NCBI GenBank assembly: GCA_016184125.1
Contig: JACPDG010000044.1
Location: 62,001 to 126,000, forward strand
Length of the DNA: 64,000 nucleotides
From: Candidatus Rokuibacteriota bacterium
GTDB taxonomy: Bacteria > Methylomirabilota > Methylomirabilia > Rokubacteriales > CSP1-6
Direction: 5' to 3'
How positions within the stretch are numbered: the first letter of the stretch is position 1; every line of letters begins with the position of its first letter. This document shows, one piece after another, positions 1 through 10,452 of this stretch. The notes below the pieces were generated by a model, which had not been told where the DNA came from, did not search any database, and worked only from the letters and a program-made list of their open reading frames with translations. The position numbers were made by a program, and so were the translations under genes.

Positions 1-1
1 C

Positions 2-547
2 CTGGCCGACGGCGGCGCCGCGCACTGGTCCGCGACGATCCGCGCGGTCCGCCGGCACGCGCCGCGGTGCCGCGTGGAGGCGCTCATCCCCGACTTCCAG
101 GGGCAGCGGTCGTCGCTGCTCGCCGTCATCGAGGCGGCGCCGGACATCCTCAACCACAACACGGAGACCGTCCCGCGCCTGTACAAGGTGGCGCGGCACG
201 GGGGCCGCTACGACCGCGCGCTCGAGCTGTTTCGCCGCGCGCGGGAAGCCGCGCCGCGCCTCGTCACGAAGTCGGGGATCATCCTCGGCCTTGGCGAGAC
301 GACGGACGAGCTGGTCGCGACGATGCGCGACCTGCGCGGAGTCGACGTGCAGATCCTGACGCTGGGACAGTACCTGCGACCGTCGGCCGCGCACCTGCCG
401 GTCGCGAAGTTCTATCATCCGGACGAGTTCCGCGAGCTCGCCGGGATCGGTCGCTCCCTCGGCTTCGCGCACGTCGAGGCCGGTCCACTCGTCAGGAGCT
501 CGTATCACGCGAAGCGCCAGGCCGCGGCCGCGGACACGGGGGCCTAG
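2..547 (+). CDS. lipA: Lipoyl synthase, C-terminal part (cut by window start)
   Basis: Radical-SAM enzyme that inserts two sulfurs into octanoyl-lysine to make lipoyl groups. The reading frame is open from base 2, so the N-terminus with the radical-SAM Cys motif lies outside the window. The visible part has the family landmarks VEALIPDFQG, HNTETV, RLYKVARHGG, TKSGIILGLGET, LTLGQYLRPS and VAKFYHP, and ends with the typical VEAGPLVRSSYHA. Its product would serve the E2 of the pyruvate dehydrogenase at 11.5 kb and the lone lipoyl domain at 27.8 kb. The stop codon touches the nuoA start, so it may share the nuo transcript. Confidence 0.95.
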   Translation: MADGGAAHWSATIRAVRRHAPRCRVEALIPDFQGQRSSLLAVIEAAPDILNHNTETVPRLYKVARHGGRYDRALELFRRAREAAPRLVTKSGIILGLGETTDELVATMRDLRGVDVQILTLGQYLRPSAAHLPVAKFYHPDEFRELAGIGRSLGFAHVEAGPLVRSSYHAKRQAAAADTGA

Positions 548-901
548 ATGGTCGAGTATCTTCCGATCCTCATGACGTTCGGGGCGGCCGCCGCCGTGGC
601 GGGCGCGCTCCTCGGGCTGCCGTACCTCCTCGCGCCGAAGCGTGTGACGCCGGTGAAGGCGCAGCCGTTCGAGTGCGGCAAGGACCCGATCGCGGTCTCC
701 GAGGGCCGGTTCGCGATCAAGTTCGCGATGATCGCGATCTTCTTCATCCTGATCGACATCGAGCTCCTGTTCGTGTGGCCGTGGGCCGCGCTGTACCGGA
801 GGCTCGGATGGTTCGGCTTTGCCGAGATGCTCGTCTTCCTCGGCATCCTGATGCTCGGGTTTCTCTACATCTGGAAGAAGGGTGGGCTCGAATGGGAGTA
901 G
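548..901 (+). CDS. nuoA: NADH-quinone oxidoreductase subunit A
   Basis: Small membrane subunit of respiratory complex I, 117 residues, the usual size, with three hydrophobic segments. It carries the NuoA signature around FECGKDPI and the acidic second helix FILIDIELLFVWPWA. It is the first gene of nuoABCDEFGHIJK and starts directly after the lipA stop. Its last ten bases overlap the nuoB start. Confidence 0.96.
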   Translation: MVEYLPILMTFGAAAAVAGALLGLPYLLAPKRVTPVKAQPFECGKDPIAVSEGRFAIKFAMIAIFFILIDIELLFVWPWAALYRRLGWFGFAEMLVFLGILMLGFLYIWKKGGLEWE

Positions 902-1350
902 GGACCTTCTTCACGTCGAAGCTCGACGAGGCCCTCGGCTGGGCGCGCAAGTACTCCATCTTCCAGTACCCGTTCGTGACGGCGTGCTGTGGCATGGAGT
1001 ACATGGCGACGGCGTGCTCGCACTACGACATCGACCGCTTCGGGGCCGGGCTGCCGCGGTTCTCGCCGCGCCAGGCGGACGTGCTCTTCGTCGTCGGCAC
1101 GATCAGCCACAAGATGGCGCCGGTGCTCAAACGCATCTACGACCAGATGACCGAGCCGAAGTGGGTCGTGGCGTTCGGCGTGTGCACGTGCACGGGCGGG
1201 TTCTACGACAACTACGCGACCGTGCAGGGCATCGACACGATCATTCCCGTCGACATCTACATTCCCGGCTGCCCGCCGCGGCCGGAGTCCGTCCTCGACG
1301 GGCTCATGAAGCTCCAGGACAAGATCGCGGCGTCCGCGCAGAGGTTCTGA
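892..1350 (+). CDS. nuoB: NADH-quinone oxidoreductase subunit B (N2 cluster)
   Basis: Peripheral-arm subunit that carries the terminal 4Fe-4S cluster N2, 152 residues. Cluster ligands are visible in ACCGMEY, in GVCTCTGGFYDNY and in IPGCPPRPE. The ATG at 892 lies inside the end of nuoA and gives the expected short N-terminus; a longer open frame upstream is a shadow of lipA/nuoA. GVCTCTGG replaces the more common GxCAxxGG, a variant of this clade. Confidence 0.96.
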   Translation: MGVGTFFTSKLDEALGWARKYSIFQYPFVTACCGMEYMATACSHYDIDRFGAGLPRFSPRQADVLFVVGTISHKMAPVLKRIYDQMTEPKWVVAFGVCTCTGGFYDNYATVQGIDTIIPVDIYIPGCPPRPESVLDGLMKLQDKIAASAQRF

Positions 1351-1838
1351 TGGCGATCCTCGCGCACCTCCGGGAGCGGTTCGGCGAGCGCATCGTCGAG
1401 ACCCACGACCGCCGCGGTGACCACACGGCCGTCGTGACCCGCGAGGCGCTCCTCGACGTGCTGCGCCATTGCCGCGACGACGCGTCGCTCCGGTTCGACC
1501 TGCTCATGGATCTGACGGCGGTCGACTACCTGAAGTTTCCCGGGCGCGAGGACGGCCCGCGGTTCGAGGTCGTGTACCACCTCTACTCGGTGCCGCACAA
1601 CCACCGGTTGCGCGTGAAGGTCCGCGTCGAGGAGGACGACGCCGTGGTGCCGACCGCCGTCCCGCTCTGGCCGATCGCCAACTGGATGGAGCGCGAGGTC
1701 TGGGACATGTTCGGCGTGCGATTCGCCGGCCACCCCGACCCGAGACGGCTCCTCATGTACGAGGAGTTCGTCGGGCACCCGCTCCGCAAGGATTACCCGA
1801 TCAACCGGCGGCAACCGCTGATCGGCCCGAAGGTCTGA
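1350..1838 (+). CDS. nuoC: NADH-quinone oxidoreductase subunit C
   Basis: The 30-kDa hydrophilic subunit of complex I, 162 residues, unfused to NuoD. Diagnostic motifs are DLTAVDYL, FEVVYHLYS, and the C-terminal signature WMEREVWDMFGVRF followed by LRKDYP. The ATG shares one base with the nuoB stop (TGATG), which indicates translational coupling. Confidence 0.95.
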   Translation: MAILAHLRERFGERIVETHDRRGDHTAVVTREALLDVLRHCRDDASLRFDLLMDLTAVDYLKFPGREDGPRFEVVYHLYSVPHNHRLRVKVRVEEDDAVVPTAVPLWPIANWMEREVWDMFGVRFAGHPDPRRLLMYEEFVGHPLRKDYPINRRQPLIGPKV

Positions 1839-1841
1839 GGC

Positions 1842-3245
1842 ATGGAACCGATCCGAGCCCCGGACACCGCGCCCCGCGACCCCGTCACGCGGGAGTTCAT
1901 GCTGGGCGAGGGCAGCGGCTCGGGCGCCGGCCCGCAGTCGATGCAGCTCGGCATCGGCCCGCAGCACCCCGCCATGCACGGCATCATCCGGATCATCACC
2001 GAGCTCGACGGCGAGGTCATCCGCAAGGCGGACGTCGAGATCGGCTATCTGCACCGCGCGTTCGAGAAAGACTGTGAAGTCGGCGGCTGGAACAACGCGA
2101 TCCCGTACACCGACCGGCTGAACTACGTCTCGCCGCTCATCAACAACTTCGGGTACTGCTCGGCGGTCGAGAAGCTGCACGGCATCGACGTCACGGAGCG
2201 GTGCCAGTACATCCGCGTGATCATGAGCGAGATCTCGCGGATCTGCGACCACCTCACGTGCGTCGGCGCCAGCGCGATGGAGCTCGGCGCCTTCACCGTG
2301 TTCCTCTACATGATCAAGGCGCGCGAGTACCTGTGGGAGGTCGTGGAGGACGTCACCGGCGCGCGGCTGACGATCTCGTACGGCCGCATCGGCGGCGTCA
2401 AGGCCGATCTGCCCGAGGGCTTCGCGGAGAAGACACGGCGCGCGTTCAAGGAGACGCGCGAGGTGCTGGCCGAGGTCCACCGGCTCCTCACCGGGAACCG
2501 CATCTTCACGGACCGCATGGTCGGCGTCGGCGCGCTCAGCCGCGAGGAGACGATCGCGTACGGGATCACCGGGCCGATGCTGCGCGCCGTCGGCGTGCCG
2601 TTCGACGTGCGCAAGAAGACGCCGTACTACGTCTACGACCGGCTCCAGTGGGAGGTCCCGCTCCAGCAGGACGGCGACAACTACGCGCGCTACCTGGTCC
2701 GCATGGCGGAGATGGAGCAGTCGATGCGGATCGTGGAGCAGGCGCTCGCGGACATCCCCGGCGGGCCGATCAACGTGGACGCTCACGGGCGGGCCGTCGA
2801 TCCGGCGAGCTACGTCGATCGGGGCAAGCAGGGGAAGACCGAGGGGCTGCTGCTCCTGCCGATCACGCTGTCGCCGAATCTCCAGGGACAGAACCGCGCG
2901 CAGCACGCCGAGGTGAACGCGCCCGACAAGCGCCTCGTCCTCCCGCCCAAGGAGAACACGTACGGCTCCATCGAAGGGCTGATGAACCATTTCATGCTGA
3001 TCATGGATGGCTGGGGCATCCGGCCGGCAACGGGCGAGGCCTACTTCGCGGTGGAGGGCGCCAACGGGGAGCTCGGCTTCTACGTCGTCTCGGCCGGCAC
3101 GGACCGTCCGTACCGCGTGCGGTGCCGCCCGCCGTGCCTGCCGCCGCTCGCGGCCCTCCACCGGATGATCGAGGGCGAGATGGTCGCGGACCTGATCCCG
3201 ACGTTCGGCTCGGTGAACATGATCGGCGGAGAGCTGGATCGATGA
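1842..3245 (+). CDS. nuoD: NADH-quinone oxidoreductase subunit D
   Basis: The 49-kDa subunit, 467 residues, which forms the quinone site with NuoB. Family landmarks are GPQHPAMHG near residue 45, IGYLHRAFEK, CDHLTCVGA, and the conserved C-terminal GSVNMIGGELDR. It is somewhat longer than the typical ~400 residues because of an N-terminal extension of about 30-40 residues and a loop around residue 300. An 82-base gap, unusual in this tight operon, separates it from nuoE. Confidence 0.96.
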   Translation: MEPIRAPDTAPRDPVTREFMLGEGSGSGAGPQSMQLGIGPQHPAMHGIIRIITELDGEVIRKADVEIGYLHRAFEKDCEVGGWNNAIPYTDRLNYVSPLINNFGYCSAVEKLHGIDVTERCQYIRVIMSEISRICDHLTCVGASAMELGAFTVFLYMIKAREYLWEVVEDVTGARLTISYGRIGGVKADLPEGFAEKTRRAFKETREVLAEVHRLLTGNRIFTDRMVGVGALSREETIAYGITGPMLRAVGVPFDVRKKTPYYVYDRLQWEVPLQQDGDNYARYLVRMAEMEQSMRIVEQALADIPGGPINVDAHGRAVDPASYVDRGKQGKTEGLLLLPITLSPNLQGQNRAQHAEVNAPDKRLVLPPKENTYGSIEGLMNHFMLIMDGWGIRPATGEAYFAVEGANGELGFYVVSAGTDRPYRVRCRPPCLPPLAALHRMIEGEMVADLIPTFGSVNMIGGELDR

Positions 3246-3302
3246 CGCGGACGATCGTTCCAACCACCACGGCACATCGCGACGTGGAGCCTGCGGGCGT
3301 GC

Positions 3303-3322
3303 CCCTCGTGCGCGCACGAGGG
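3303..3322. repeat. Perfect 20-base palindrome before nuoE
   Basis: A perfect 10+10 inverted repeat (CCCTCGTGCG and its complement) lies in the nuoD-nuoE gap and ends five bases before the nuoE ATG. In RNA it would form a strong hairpin over the ribosome-binding region of nuoE. This is the position that larger palindromic elements take before nuoH, pdhB, the epimerase and mcmA in this window. Confidence 0.6.
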
Positions 3323-3327
3323 CATGC

Positions 3328-3833
3328 ATGACGCGGGCGACGGTCGCCCGGACACCCGTCACCACGCCCATCGCGTTCTCCGCGGAGCAGCTCGCGGAAG
3401 TCCGGCGCCTGCAATCGCTCTACCCGAACCCGCGCGGCGCGCTCCTCCCGGTGCTCCACATGGCGCAGGACACGTTCGGCTACGTCTCCCTCGAGGTCGA
3501 GGAATACGTGGCGGGGCTGTTCAGCCTCTCGCCCGCGCACGTGCACGAGGTCGTCACGTTCTACACGATGTACTTCCAGCAGCCGAAGGGGCGGCACGTC
3601 GTGAGCGTGTGCCACAACCTGTCGTGCCACCTCGCCGGCGCCGGGACGCTCGTCGATCACCTGAAGCAGCGCCTCGGCATCGACGTGGGCGAGACCACCG
3701 AGGACGGGCGGATCACGCTCCTCACCGTCGAGTGCCTGTGCGCGTGCGAAGCCGCGCCCATGATGCAGGTCGACGACCGGTACGAGCTGAACCTCACGCC
3801 GGAGAAGATCGACCGGATCCTCGAGGGCCTCCA

Positions 3834-3837
<4 letters not shown>
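3328..3837 (+). CDS. nuoE: NADH-quinone oxidoreductase subunit E (2Fe-2S)
   Basis: The 24-kDa thioredoxin-fold subunit, 169 residues, with a 2Fe-2S cluster. The four cysteine ligands are visible as VCHNLSCH and ECLCACEAAP. The helical N-terminal segment with YPNPRGALLPVL and EVVTFYTMYF is typical. The stop overlaps the GTG start of nuoF. Confidence 0.95.
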
Positions 3838-5057
<1,220 letters not shown>

Positions 5058-5064
5058 GGCACCC

Positions 5065-6672
5065 GTGCCGAAGCTGACCATCAACGGCAAGGACGTCGAG
5101 GTCCCGCCGGGGACGAACCTCATCGAGGCCGCGCGCCTCGCCGGGTTCGCGATCCCGCACTACTGCTACCACCCCGGGCTCTCGATCGCCGGGCAGTGCC
5201 GGCTCTGCATGGTGGACATCGAGAAGACGCCGCGCCCGACGATCGCGTGCAACACGCTCGCGGCCGACGGCATGGTCGTCAACACCGAGACCGACCGGGT
5301 GAAGGAGACGCGGCGGTCGATCATGGAGTTCCACCTGATCAACCACCCGCTCGACTGCCCGGTGTGCGACCAGGCGGGGGAGTGCTGGCTGCAGATCTAC
5401 TACATGCGCCACGGCCTCTACGACCCGCGCATGACGGACGAGAAGGTCCACAAGCCGAAGGCCGTCCCGCTCGGGCCGCACGTCATGCTCGACGCCGAGC
5501 GGTGCATCCTCTGCTCGCGGTGCGTGCGCTTCTGCGACGAGATCACGCGGACGGGCGAGATCGGCATCTTCAACCGCGGCGATCACTCCGAGATCGGGCT
5601 CTTTCCCGGCACGGACCTCGCGAACCGCTACTCGGGCAACGTCGTGGACATCTGCCCGGTCGGGGCCCTCACCGACCGGGACTTCCGCTTCCAGGTCCGC
5701 GTGTGGTACCTCGACACGGCGAAGAGCGTGTGCCCGAACTGCGCGCGCGGCTGCAACATCGACGTGCACGTGAACCACCGGAGGCCTCATCACAACGAGG
5801 GCCGGCGCGTGGCGCGACTCAAGCCGCGGTTCAACGCGCAGGTCAACAAGTGGTGGCTCTGTGACGAGGGGCGCTACGGGTTCCGGTTCGTCGACGATCC
5901 TGACCGGCTGAGCCTGCCGGCCGGGAAGAACGGCGGGCCACCGGCGGCCACGACGTGGGACGACACGATCCGGTCGCTGGCCGAGACGCTCGAGGGCGCG
6001 CGACCCGACGAGATCGGGGTCATCGCGTCGCCGCGGATGTCGAACGAGGATCTCTTCGCGCTCCGGCGCCTGACCGAGCGGCTCGGCGTCACGCACGTCG
6101 GGTTCCGGGTGCCTCCGGCGAAGCCGGCCGACGACGACGACCTGCTGCTCCGCGCCGACCGGAACCCGAACACGCAGGGCGCCGAGCTCGTCGGCGTCGG
6201 CGCCGACGCCAAGCCGATCCTCGACGCGGCGCGCGCCGGACGCGTCCGCGTGCTGTGGGTCTTCCACCACGACCTGTTCGCGTCCGCCTGGCACGAGGTC
6301 GAGGTGCGCCAGGCGCTCGAGCGGGTGCCGACGGTCATCTGGAGCGGGACGAACGCGAACCGCACCAGCGAGCTGGCGCACTGGGTGCTGCCGTCCGCGG
6401 CGTGGGTCGAGCGCGAGGGGACGTTCACGAACTTCCAGGGGCGGGTGCAGCGCTTCCGTCGCGCGATCGAGCCGCTCGGCGATGCGCGCCCGGACTGGGA
6501 CGTGATCGGCCGCGTGCTCGCGGCACTGGGCGCCGAGGTCAAGGCCACGCGCGCGGAGCACTGGTTCCAGGAGCTCGCCTCAACTGTTTCAGCGTTTGCC
6601 GGAATGACGTATCGAACAATCGGTGACAGCGGCCAGATCGTCGCAGCGGCCCAGGAGGCGGCAACCCGATGA
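5065..6672 (+). CDS. nuoG: NADH-quinone oxidoreductase subunit G, short form
   Basis: The large iron-sulfur subunit, 535 residues. N-terminal 2Fe-2S ligands are in HYCYHPGL and CRLCM; the His/Cys cluster is in CPVCDQAGECWLQ; a 4Fe-4S motif is CILCSRCVRFCDE with CPVG. A further C-x2-C-x3-C (CPNCARGC) with a later Cys (WWLCDEGRYG) matches the N7-type cluster of the molybdopterin-like part. The molybdopterin-like domain is short, well below the ~900 residues of the E. coli protein. The last 30 residues look unconserved. Confidence 0.94.
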   Translation: MPKLTINGKDVEVPPGTNLIEAARLAGFAIPHYCYHPGLSIAGQCRLCMVDIEKTPRPTIACNTLAADGMVVNTETDRVKETRRSIMEFHLINHPLDCPVCDQAGECWLQIYYMRHGLYDPRMTDEKVHKPKAVPLGPHVMLDAERCILCSRCVRFCDEITRTGEIGIFNRGDHSEIGLFPGTDLANRYSGNVVDICPVGALTDRDFRFQVRVWYLDTAKSVCPNCARGCNIDVHVNHRRPHHNEGRRVARLKPRFNAQVNKWWLCDEGRYGFRFVDDPDRLSLPAGKNGGPPAATTWDDTIRSLAETLEGARPDEIGVIASPRMSNEDLFALRRLTERLGVTHVGFRVPPAKPADDDDLLLRADRNPNTQGAELVGVGADAKPILDAARAGRVRVLWVFHHDLFASAWHEVEVRQALERVPTVIWSGTNANRTSELAHWVLPSAAWVEREGTFTNFQGRVQRFRRAIEPLGDARPDWDVIGRVLAALGAEVKATRAEHWFQELASTVSAFAGMTYRTIGDSGQIVAAAQEAATR

Positions 6673-6683
6673 GACTCACCACC

Positions 6684-6788
6684 GTTCGAGCGCCGGCTTT
6701 GCCGGCGCAACCGACGGGGGATGCTCGAAGGGGGCCGTCGAGGCCCCCTTCGATGGGGATGGGGGGCGGAGCGCCCCTCCGAGCGTTC
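6684..6788. repeat. Palindromic element, family A copy 1 (before nuoH)
   Basis: The nuoG-nuoH gap holds three successive GC-rich hairpins: GCGCCGGC-TTT-GCCGGCGC at 6690-6708, CGAAGGGGGCC with its complement at 6726-6752, and GGGGCG-GAG-CGCCCC near 6765-6779. It ends two bases before the nuoH ATG. The middle and last hairpins resemble those of the copies at 30.2 and 42.9 kb. No usual Shine-Dalgarno is obvious, so the element itself probably supplies the leader of nuoH. Confidence 0.65.
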
Positions 6789-6790
6789 TG

Positions 6791-7879
6791 ATGATAGACG
6801 TCGCGATCGCGCTGGGGCGTGTGGCGTTCGTCGTCATGTTCGTCGTCAACGTGTCGGGCCTCCTCGGGTGGGTGGAGCGCAAGCAGTCCGCGATCATGCA
6901 GGACCGCATCGGCGCCAACCGTGCGTCGATCTTCGGGCTGCGCGCCATGGGCCTGTTCCACCCGATCGCCGACGCGCTCAAGATGCTGTCGAAGGAGGAC
7001 TTCCGGCCGGCGCGGGCCGATCGTCTGCTCTTCTCGCTGGCACCGTTCGTCTCGGTCTTCTTCGGCATCGTGGCGTTCGCCTCGATCCCCTTCGGGCCGG
7101 TCGTCGAGCTGGACGGAAAGCAGATCCCGCTCCAGGCGGTCACGCTGAACGTCGGCATCCTCTACGTCTTCGCGATGCTGTCGCTCGGCGTCTACGGCGT
7201 GATGATGGCCGGGTGGTCCTCGGCGAACAACTTCGCGCTGCTCGGCGCGCAGCGCGGCGCCGCGCTGATGATCTCGGCCGAGATCGCGATCGGCGCCTCG
7301 ATCATGGGCGTGATCATGGTCTACGGCTCGCTGAACATGATGGACATCGCGGTCCGGCAGGGCGAGCTCCTGCTCGGCTGGATCCCCCGGTGGGGCATCA
7401 TCACGCAGCCGCTCGGGTTCATCCTCTTCCTGACCGCCGGGATCGCCTCGACCAAGCGCATCCCCTTCGACATGCCGGAGGGCGAGTCGGAGATCATCGG
7501 GTACCACGTCGAGTACAGCGGGATGAAGTTCGGGATGTTCCTGATGGCGGACCTGCTGGAGACGATCGTGATCGCCGGCCTGACGACGGCGCTGTTCCTG
7601 GGCGGCTGGCAGGTGCCCTACCTCACCGCCGAGGGCTTCCGCTTCCCGTGGGGCGCCGCGCTCGGCCTGCCGTACGGCCTCGTCGTGCTGATGCAGGTGG
7701 GGGCCTTCGTGATCAAGGTCAGCGTGATGATCTTCGTCCTCATGCTGATCCGGTGGACGCTCCCGCGCTTCCGGTACGATCAGGCGATGCGGCTCGGCTG
7801 GCTCGGGCTCTTCCCGCTCTCCGTCCTCAACATCGTGCTGACGGGCATCGTCGTCCTGCTGCTCGGAGGTGCCCGGTGA
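6791..7879 (+). CDS. nuoH: NADH-quinone oxidoreductase subunit H
   Basis: Membrane subunit that connects the quinone pocket to the proton path, 362 residues with about eight to nine membrane helices. Hallmarks are ERKQSAIMQDRIGANR, the acidic loop KRIPFDMPEGESEIIGYHVEYSGM, and the C-terminal LPRFRYDQ. The ATG at 6791 follows the palindromic element; the open frame extends upstream only through that non-coding repeat. It overlaps nuoI by four bases. Confidence 0.96.
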   Translation: MIDVAIALGRVAFVVMFVVNVSGLLGWVERKQSAIMQDRIGANRASIFGLRAMGLFHPIADALKMLSKEDFRPARADRLLFSLAPFVSVFFGIVAFASIPFGPVVELDGKQIPLQAVTLNVGILYVFAMLSLGVYGVMMAGWSSANNFALLGAQRGAALMISAEIAIGASIMGVIMVYGSLNMMDIAVRQGELLLGWIPRWGIITQPLGFILFLTAGIASTKRIPFDMPEGESEIIGYHVEYSGMKFGMFLMADLLETIVIAGLTTALFLGGWQVPYLTAEGFRFPWGAALGLPYGLVVLMQVGAFVIKVSVMIFVLMLIRWTLPRFRYDQAMRLGWLGLFPLSVLNIVLTGIVVLLLGGAR

Positions 7880-8424
7880 CCCGCCCGACTCTCAGGCAGC
7901 AGTTCTACCTGGTCGAGGTGCTGAGCGGGCTGGCGCTGACGAACCGCCACTTCTTCAGCAACATGGGCAAGCACATCGCGCACGCGTTCGGGCGGCGCGA
8001 CGCCAAGGGCTCGGTCACGATCCAGTATCCCGAGGAGCGGCGGCCGCTGTCGCCGCGCCTGAGAACGCTCCACCGCCTGGTGCGGCGTGAGGACGGCTCG
8101 CCGCGCTGCGTGGCGTGCATGATGTGCGAGACGGTGTGCCCCGCGCGGTGCATCTACATCGTCGCCGACGAGCACCCGAATCCCGAGATCGAGAAGGTGC
8201 CGCAGCGGTTCGACATCGATCTCGGGAAGTGCGTGTTCTGCGGCTACTGCGTGGAGGCGTGCCCGGAGGACGCGATCCGGATGGACACGGGGATCCTCGA
8301 GTTCGCGGCGTACAACCGCCGCAGCATGATCTACACGAAGGAGGATCTTCTCGCCATGGAGCCGGCCGGCCCGGACGGCAAGCCACGCACGGGCATCCCC
8401 ATCCCCGCGGACCGGATCGCCTGA
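7876..8424 (+). CDS. nuoI: NADH-quinone oxidoreductase subunit I (2x 4Fe-4S)
   Basis: Ferredoxin-like subunit, 182 residues, carrying clusters N6a and N6b. The two motifs are [15 protein letters not shown] and [15 protein letters not shown]. The start is GTG at 7876, overlapping the nuoH stop (GTGA). [11 protein letters not shown] and the N-terminal membrane-associated helix fit the family. The stop TGA overlaps the ATG of nuoJ. Confidence 0.96.
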   Translation: MTRPTLRQQFYLVEVLSGLALTNRHFFSNMGKHIAHAFGRRDAKGSVTIQYPEERRPLSPRLRTLHRLVRREDGSPRCVACMMCETVCPARCIYIVADEHPNPEIEKVPQRFDIDLGKCVFCGYCVEACPEDAIRMDTGILEFAAYNRRSMIYTKEDLLAMEPAGPDGKPRTGIPIPADRIA

Positions 8425-8921
8425 TGTCCCCCATCGCGTTCGCCCTCGTCGCCGCCATCGCGATCGCCTCCGCGATCGGGCTCCTCGTGAAGAAGAACCC
8501 GATCCACGGCGCGCTCTTCCTGGTCGTGAACCTCGGGTGCGTGGCCGTGTTCTACCTGGGCCTCGGCGCCGAGTTCCTCGCGGTCGCGCAGGTCATCGTC
8601 TACGCCGGCGCGATCATGGTCCTGTTCGTCTTCGCGATCATGGTGCTGATCCCCGGCAAGGAGGAGACCGGCCCGGATCCCCGCGTGCGCTGGCGCGTCG
8701 CGGCGCTGCCGTTCGGCGCGCTGCTGTTCGCGCAGCTCATCATGATCCTCGGCGCCCGACGGGGCGCCCCGACCGCGGCCCCGGCCGCTCCCGTCCCGGG
8801 CGGCGTCGAGGCGATCGGGCGCTTGCTGTTCACCGATTACCTTCTCCCGTTCGAGCTGACGTCCGTCCTGCTGCTCGCGGCGATGGTCGGCGTCCTCCTG
8901 CTCGCGCGGCGGCGGGCCTGA
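8424..8921 (+). CDS. nuoJ: NADH-quinone oxidoreductase subunit J
   Basis: Membrane subunit of 165 residues with five hydrophobic segments. It has the NuoJ pi-bulge helix region [16 protein letters not shown], and [10 protein letters not shown] near the N-terminus. A Pro/Ala-rich loop (about residues 112-125) separates helices four and five. It starts in a TGATG overlap with nuoI and is followed two bases later by nuoK. Confidence 0.94.
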   Translation: MSPIAFALVAAIAIASAIGLLVKKNPIHGALFLVVNLGCVAVFYLGLGAEFLAVAQVIVYAGAIMVLFVFAIMVLIPGKEETGPDPRVRWRVAALPFGALLFAQLIMILGARRGAPTAAPAAPVPGGVEAIGRLLFTDYLLPFELTSVLLLAAMVGVLLLARRRA

Positions 8922-8923
8922 CG

Positions 8924-9226
8924 ATGGTCGACGACTCCTGGTACGTCGCGCTCTCGGCCGTGCTCTTCACGCTCGGCGTGATCGGCGTCGTGATCCGCAG
9001 GAACCCGCTCGTGATCTTCATGTCGATCGAGCTGATGCTGAACGCGGCGAACCTGGCCCTGGTGGCGTTCGGCCACCGGTTCGGGAGCCCCGAGGGCCAG
9101 ACGCTGGTGTTCTTCGTGATGGCGGTCGCGGCGGCCGAGGTCGCCGTGGGCCTGGCCATCATCGTCACGATCTTCCGCCTCCGCCGCCGCCTGTCCGTGG
9201 ACGACTTGAGCCTCATGAGATGGTAG
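8924..9226 (+). CDS. nuoK: NADH-quinone oxidoreductase subunit K
   Basis: Small Mrp-like membrane subunit of 100 residues with three helices. Conserved features are [20 protein letters not shown] (membrane glutamate in the second helix) and the third helix with [13 protein letters not shown] (second glutamate). It is the last nuo gene here; nuoL, nuoM and nuoN do not follow, and a strong terminator-like region comes next. Confidence 0.95.
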   Translation: MVDDSWYVALSAVLFTLGVIGVVIRRNPLVIFMSIELMLNAANLALVAFGHRFGSPEGQTLVFFVMAVAAAEVAVGLAIIVTIFRLRRRLSVDDLSLMRW

Positions 9227-9235
9227 TGTGAGAGC

Positions 9236-9291
9236 TCGAGCGACAATCGAGCGCCCGGACGCGAGCGCCCGGACGCTCGATCGTCGCTCGA
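9236..9291. repeat. Family B inverted repeat after nuoK
   Basis: 18-base arms (TCGAGCGACAATCGAGCG at 9236-9253 and its complement at 9274-9291, one mismatch) enclose a 20-base loop that contains the direct repeat GCGCCCGGAC. The arms share the GACAATCGA core with the inverted repeat at 16.4 kb. Together with the hairpin just downstream it probably ends the nuo transcript. Confidence 0.6.
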
Positions 9292-9304
9292 ACTGAGCTG
9301 AGCG

Positions 9305-9339
9305 GCGGGGCCCCGGCTCGAGGAGGGCCGGGGCCCCGC
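9305..9339. terminator. Strong hairpin between nuoK and pdhA
   Basis: A perfect 13-base stem, GCGGGGCCCCGGC and its complement, with a nine-base loop lies between the nuo and pdh operons. There is no downstream T-run, so it is not a textbook intrinsic terminator, but stability and location favour termination or transcript-end protection. Confidence 0.55.
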
Positions 9340-9427
9340 TTGCCAGCCGCCTCCATCACGAGGCCAGCTCGACACACCCTTCGGGCGAGGTGCGCTCTGG
9401 GGACCCTGACCATGGATCGGTGAGCTG

Positions 9428-10432
9428 ATGGCGAAGACGTTGAACCACCAGGACGTTGCTCCCGTGATCGAGCCGGCGCTTGCCCGCAAGCTGCTCTCCC
9501 AGATGATGCTGATCCGCCGGTTCGAGGAAAAGGCGGCGGAGGCGTACGCGCTCGGGAAGATCGGGGGGTTCCTGCACCTGTCGATCGGCGAGGAAGCCGT
9601 GGCGGCCGGGGCCATCTCCGTGCTCCGTCCCGACGACTATGCGATCTCCACGTACCGCGAGCACGGGCACTGCCTCGCCAAGGGGTCCGATCCCAAGCGG
9701 GTGATGGCGGAGCTCTACGGGCGGCGCGACGGGCTGTCGAAGGGCAAGGGCGGCTCGATGCACCTGTTCGACAAGACCCACGGTTTCCTCGGCGGGCACG
9801 CGATCGTGGGCGCGCACCTGCCGCTCGCCGCGGGCGTCGGCTTCGCGATCAAGTACCGCGGCGAGGACCGCGTCATCGTGTGCTTCTTCGGCGACGGCGC
9901 GGTGCCCCAGGGCGAGTTCCACGAGGCGCTCAACATCGCCTCGCTCTGGAAGCTCCCGGTGATCTTCATCTGCGAAAACAACCGCTACGCCATGGGCACC
10001 GCGCTCGAGCGCGCCCTTGCCGAGACGGAGATCTACAAGCTCGGCCGCTCGTACCGGATGCCGTGCGAGCCGGTGGACGGGATGGACGTCCTCGCCGTCC
10101 GCGACGTCGTGGCCCGGGCCGTGGAGCGCGCGCGCGCGGACGGGACGCCGTCGCTCCTCGAGGCCCGGACCTACCGGTTCCGCGGGCACTCGATGCGCGA
10201 TCCTGCCGCCGCCGTGTACCGCACCAAGGAAGAGGTCGAGCGCGAGAGGCTCCGCGACCCGATCGTGCTGTTCCGCGCGCGCGCGCTCGAGTCCGGCGCG
10301 CTCACCGAGTCCGATGTCGCGGACCTCGAGAAGAGCGTGAACGACACGGTCGACGAGGCCGTCGCGTTCGCCGACGGGTCGCCCGAGCCGCCGGAGGAGT
10401 GGCTCCTCACCGACATCTACAAGAAGGATTGA
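9428..10432 (+). CDS. pdhA: Pyruvate dehydrogenase E1 component, alpha subunit
   Basis: Thiamine-diphosphate subunit of 334 residues that decarboxylates pyruvate. The TPP motif GDGAVPQGEFHEALNIA ending in ENN lies near residues 157-186. Other landmarks are LIRRFEEKAAE, GFLHLSIGEEAV, YREHGH, KGKGGSMHLF, and the phosphorylation-loop-like YRFRGHSMRDPA. First gene of an E1a-E1b-E2-E3 operon. Related 2-oxoacid E1s cannot be fully excluded by sequence alone, but the four-gene order fits PDH. Confidence 0.9.
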   Translation: MAKTLNHQDVAPVIEPALARKLLSQMMLIRRFEEKAAEAYALGKIGGFLHLSIGEEAVAAGAISVLRPDDYAISTYREHGHCLAKGSDPKRVMAELYGRRDGLSKGKGGSMHLFDKTHGFLGGHAIVGAHLPLAAGVGFAIKYRGEDRVIVCFFGDGAVPQGEFHEALNIASLWKLPVIFICENNRYAMGTALERALAETEIYKLGRSYRMPCEPVDGMDVLAVRDVVARAVERARADGTPSLLEARTYRFRGHSMRDPAAAVYRTKEEVERERLRDPIVLFRARALESGALTESDVADLEKSVNDTVDEAVAFADGSPEPPEEWLLTDIYKKD

Positions 10433-10452
10433 GAGCCGTGAACGAATCGGGT

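Noticed and set aside
1257-3371. 704-codon minus-strand open frame over nuoCD
   Set aside because: Antisense shadow of nuoC and nuoD; Arg/Ala/His-rich low-complexity translation with no family features.
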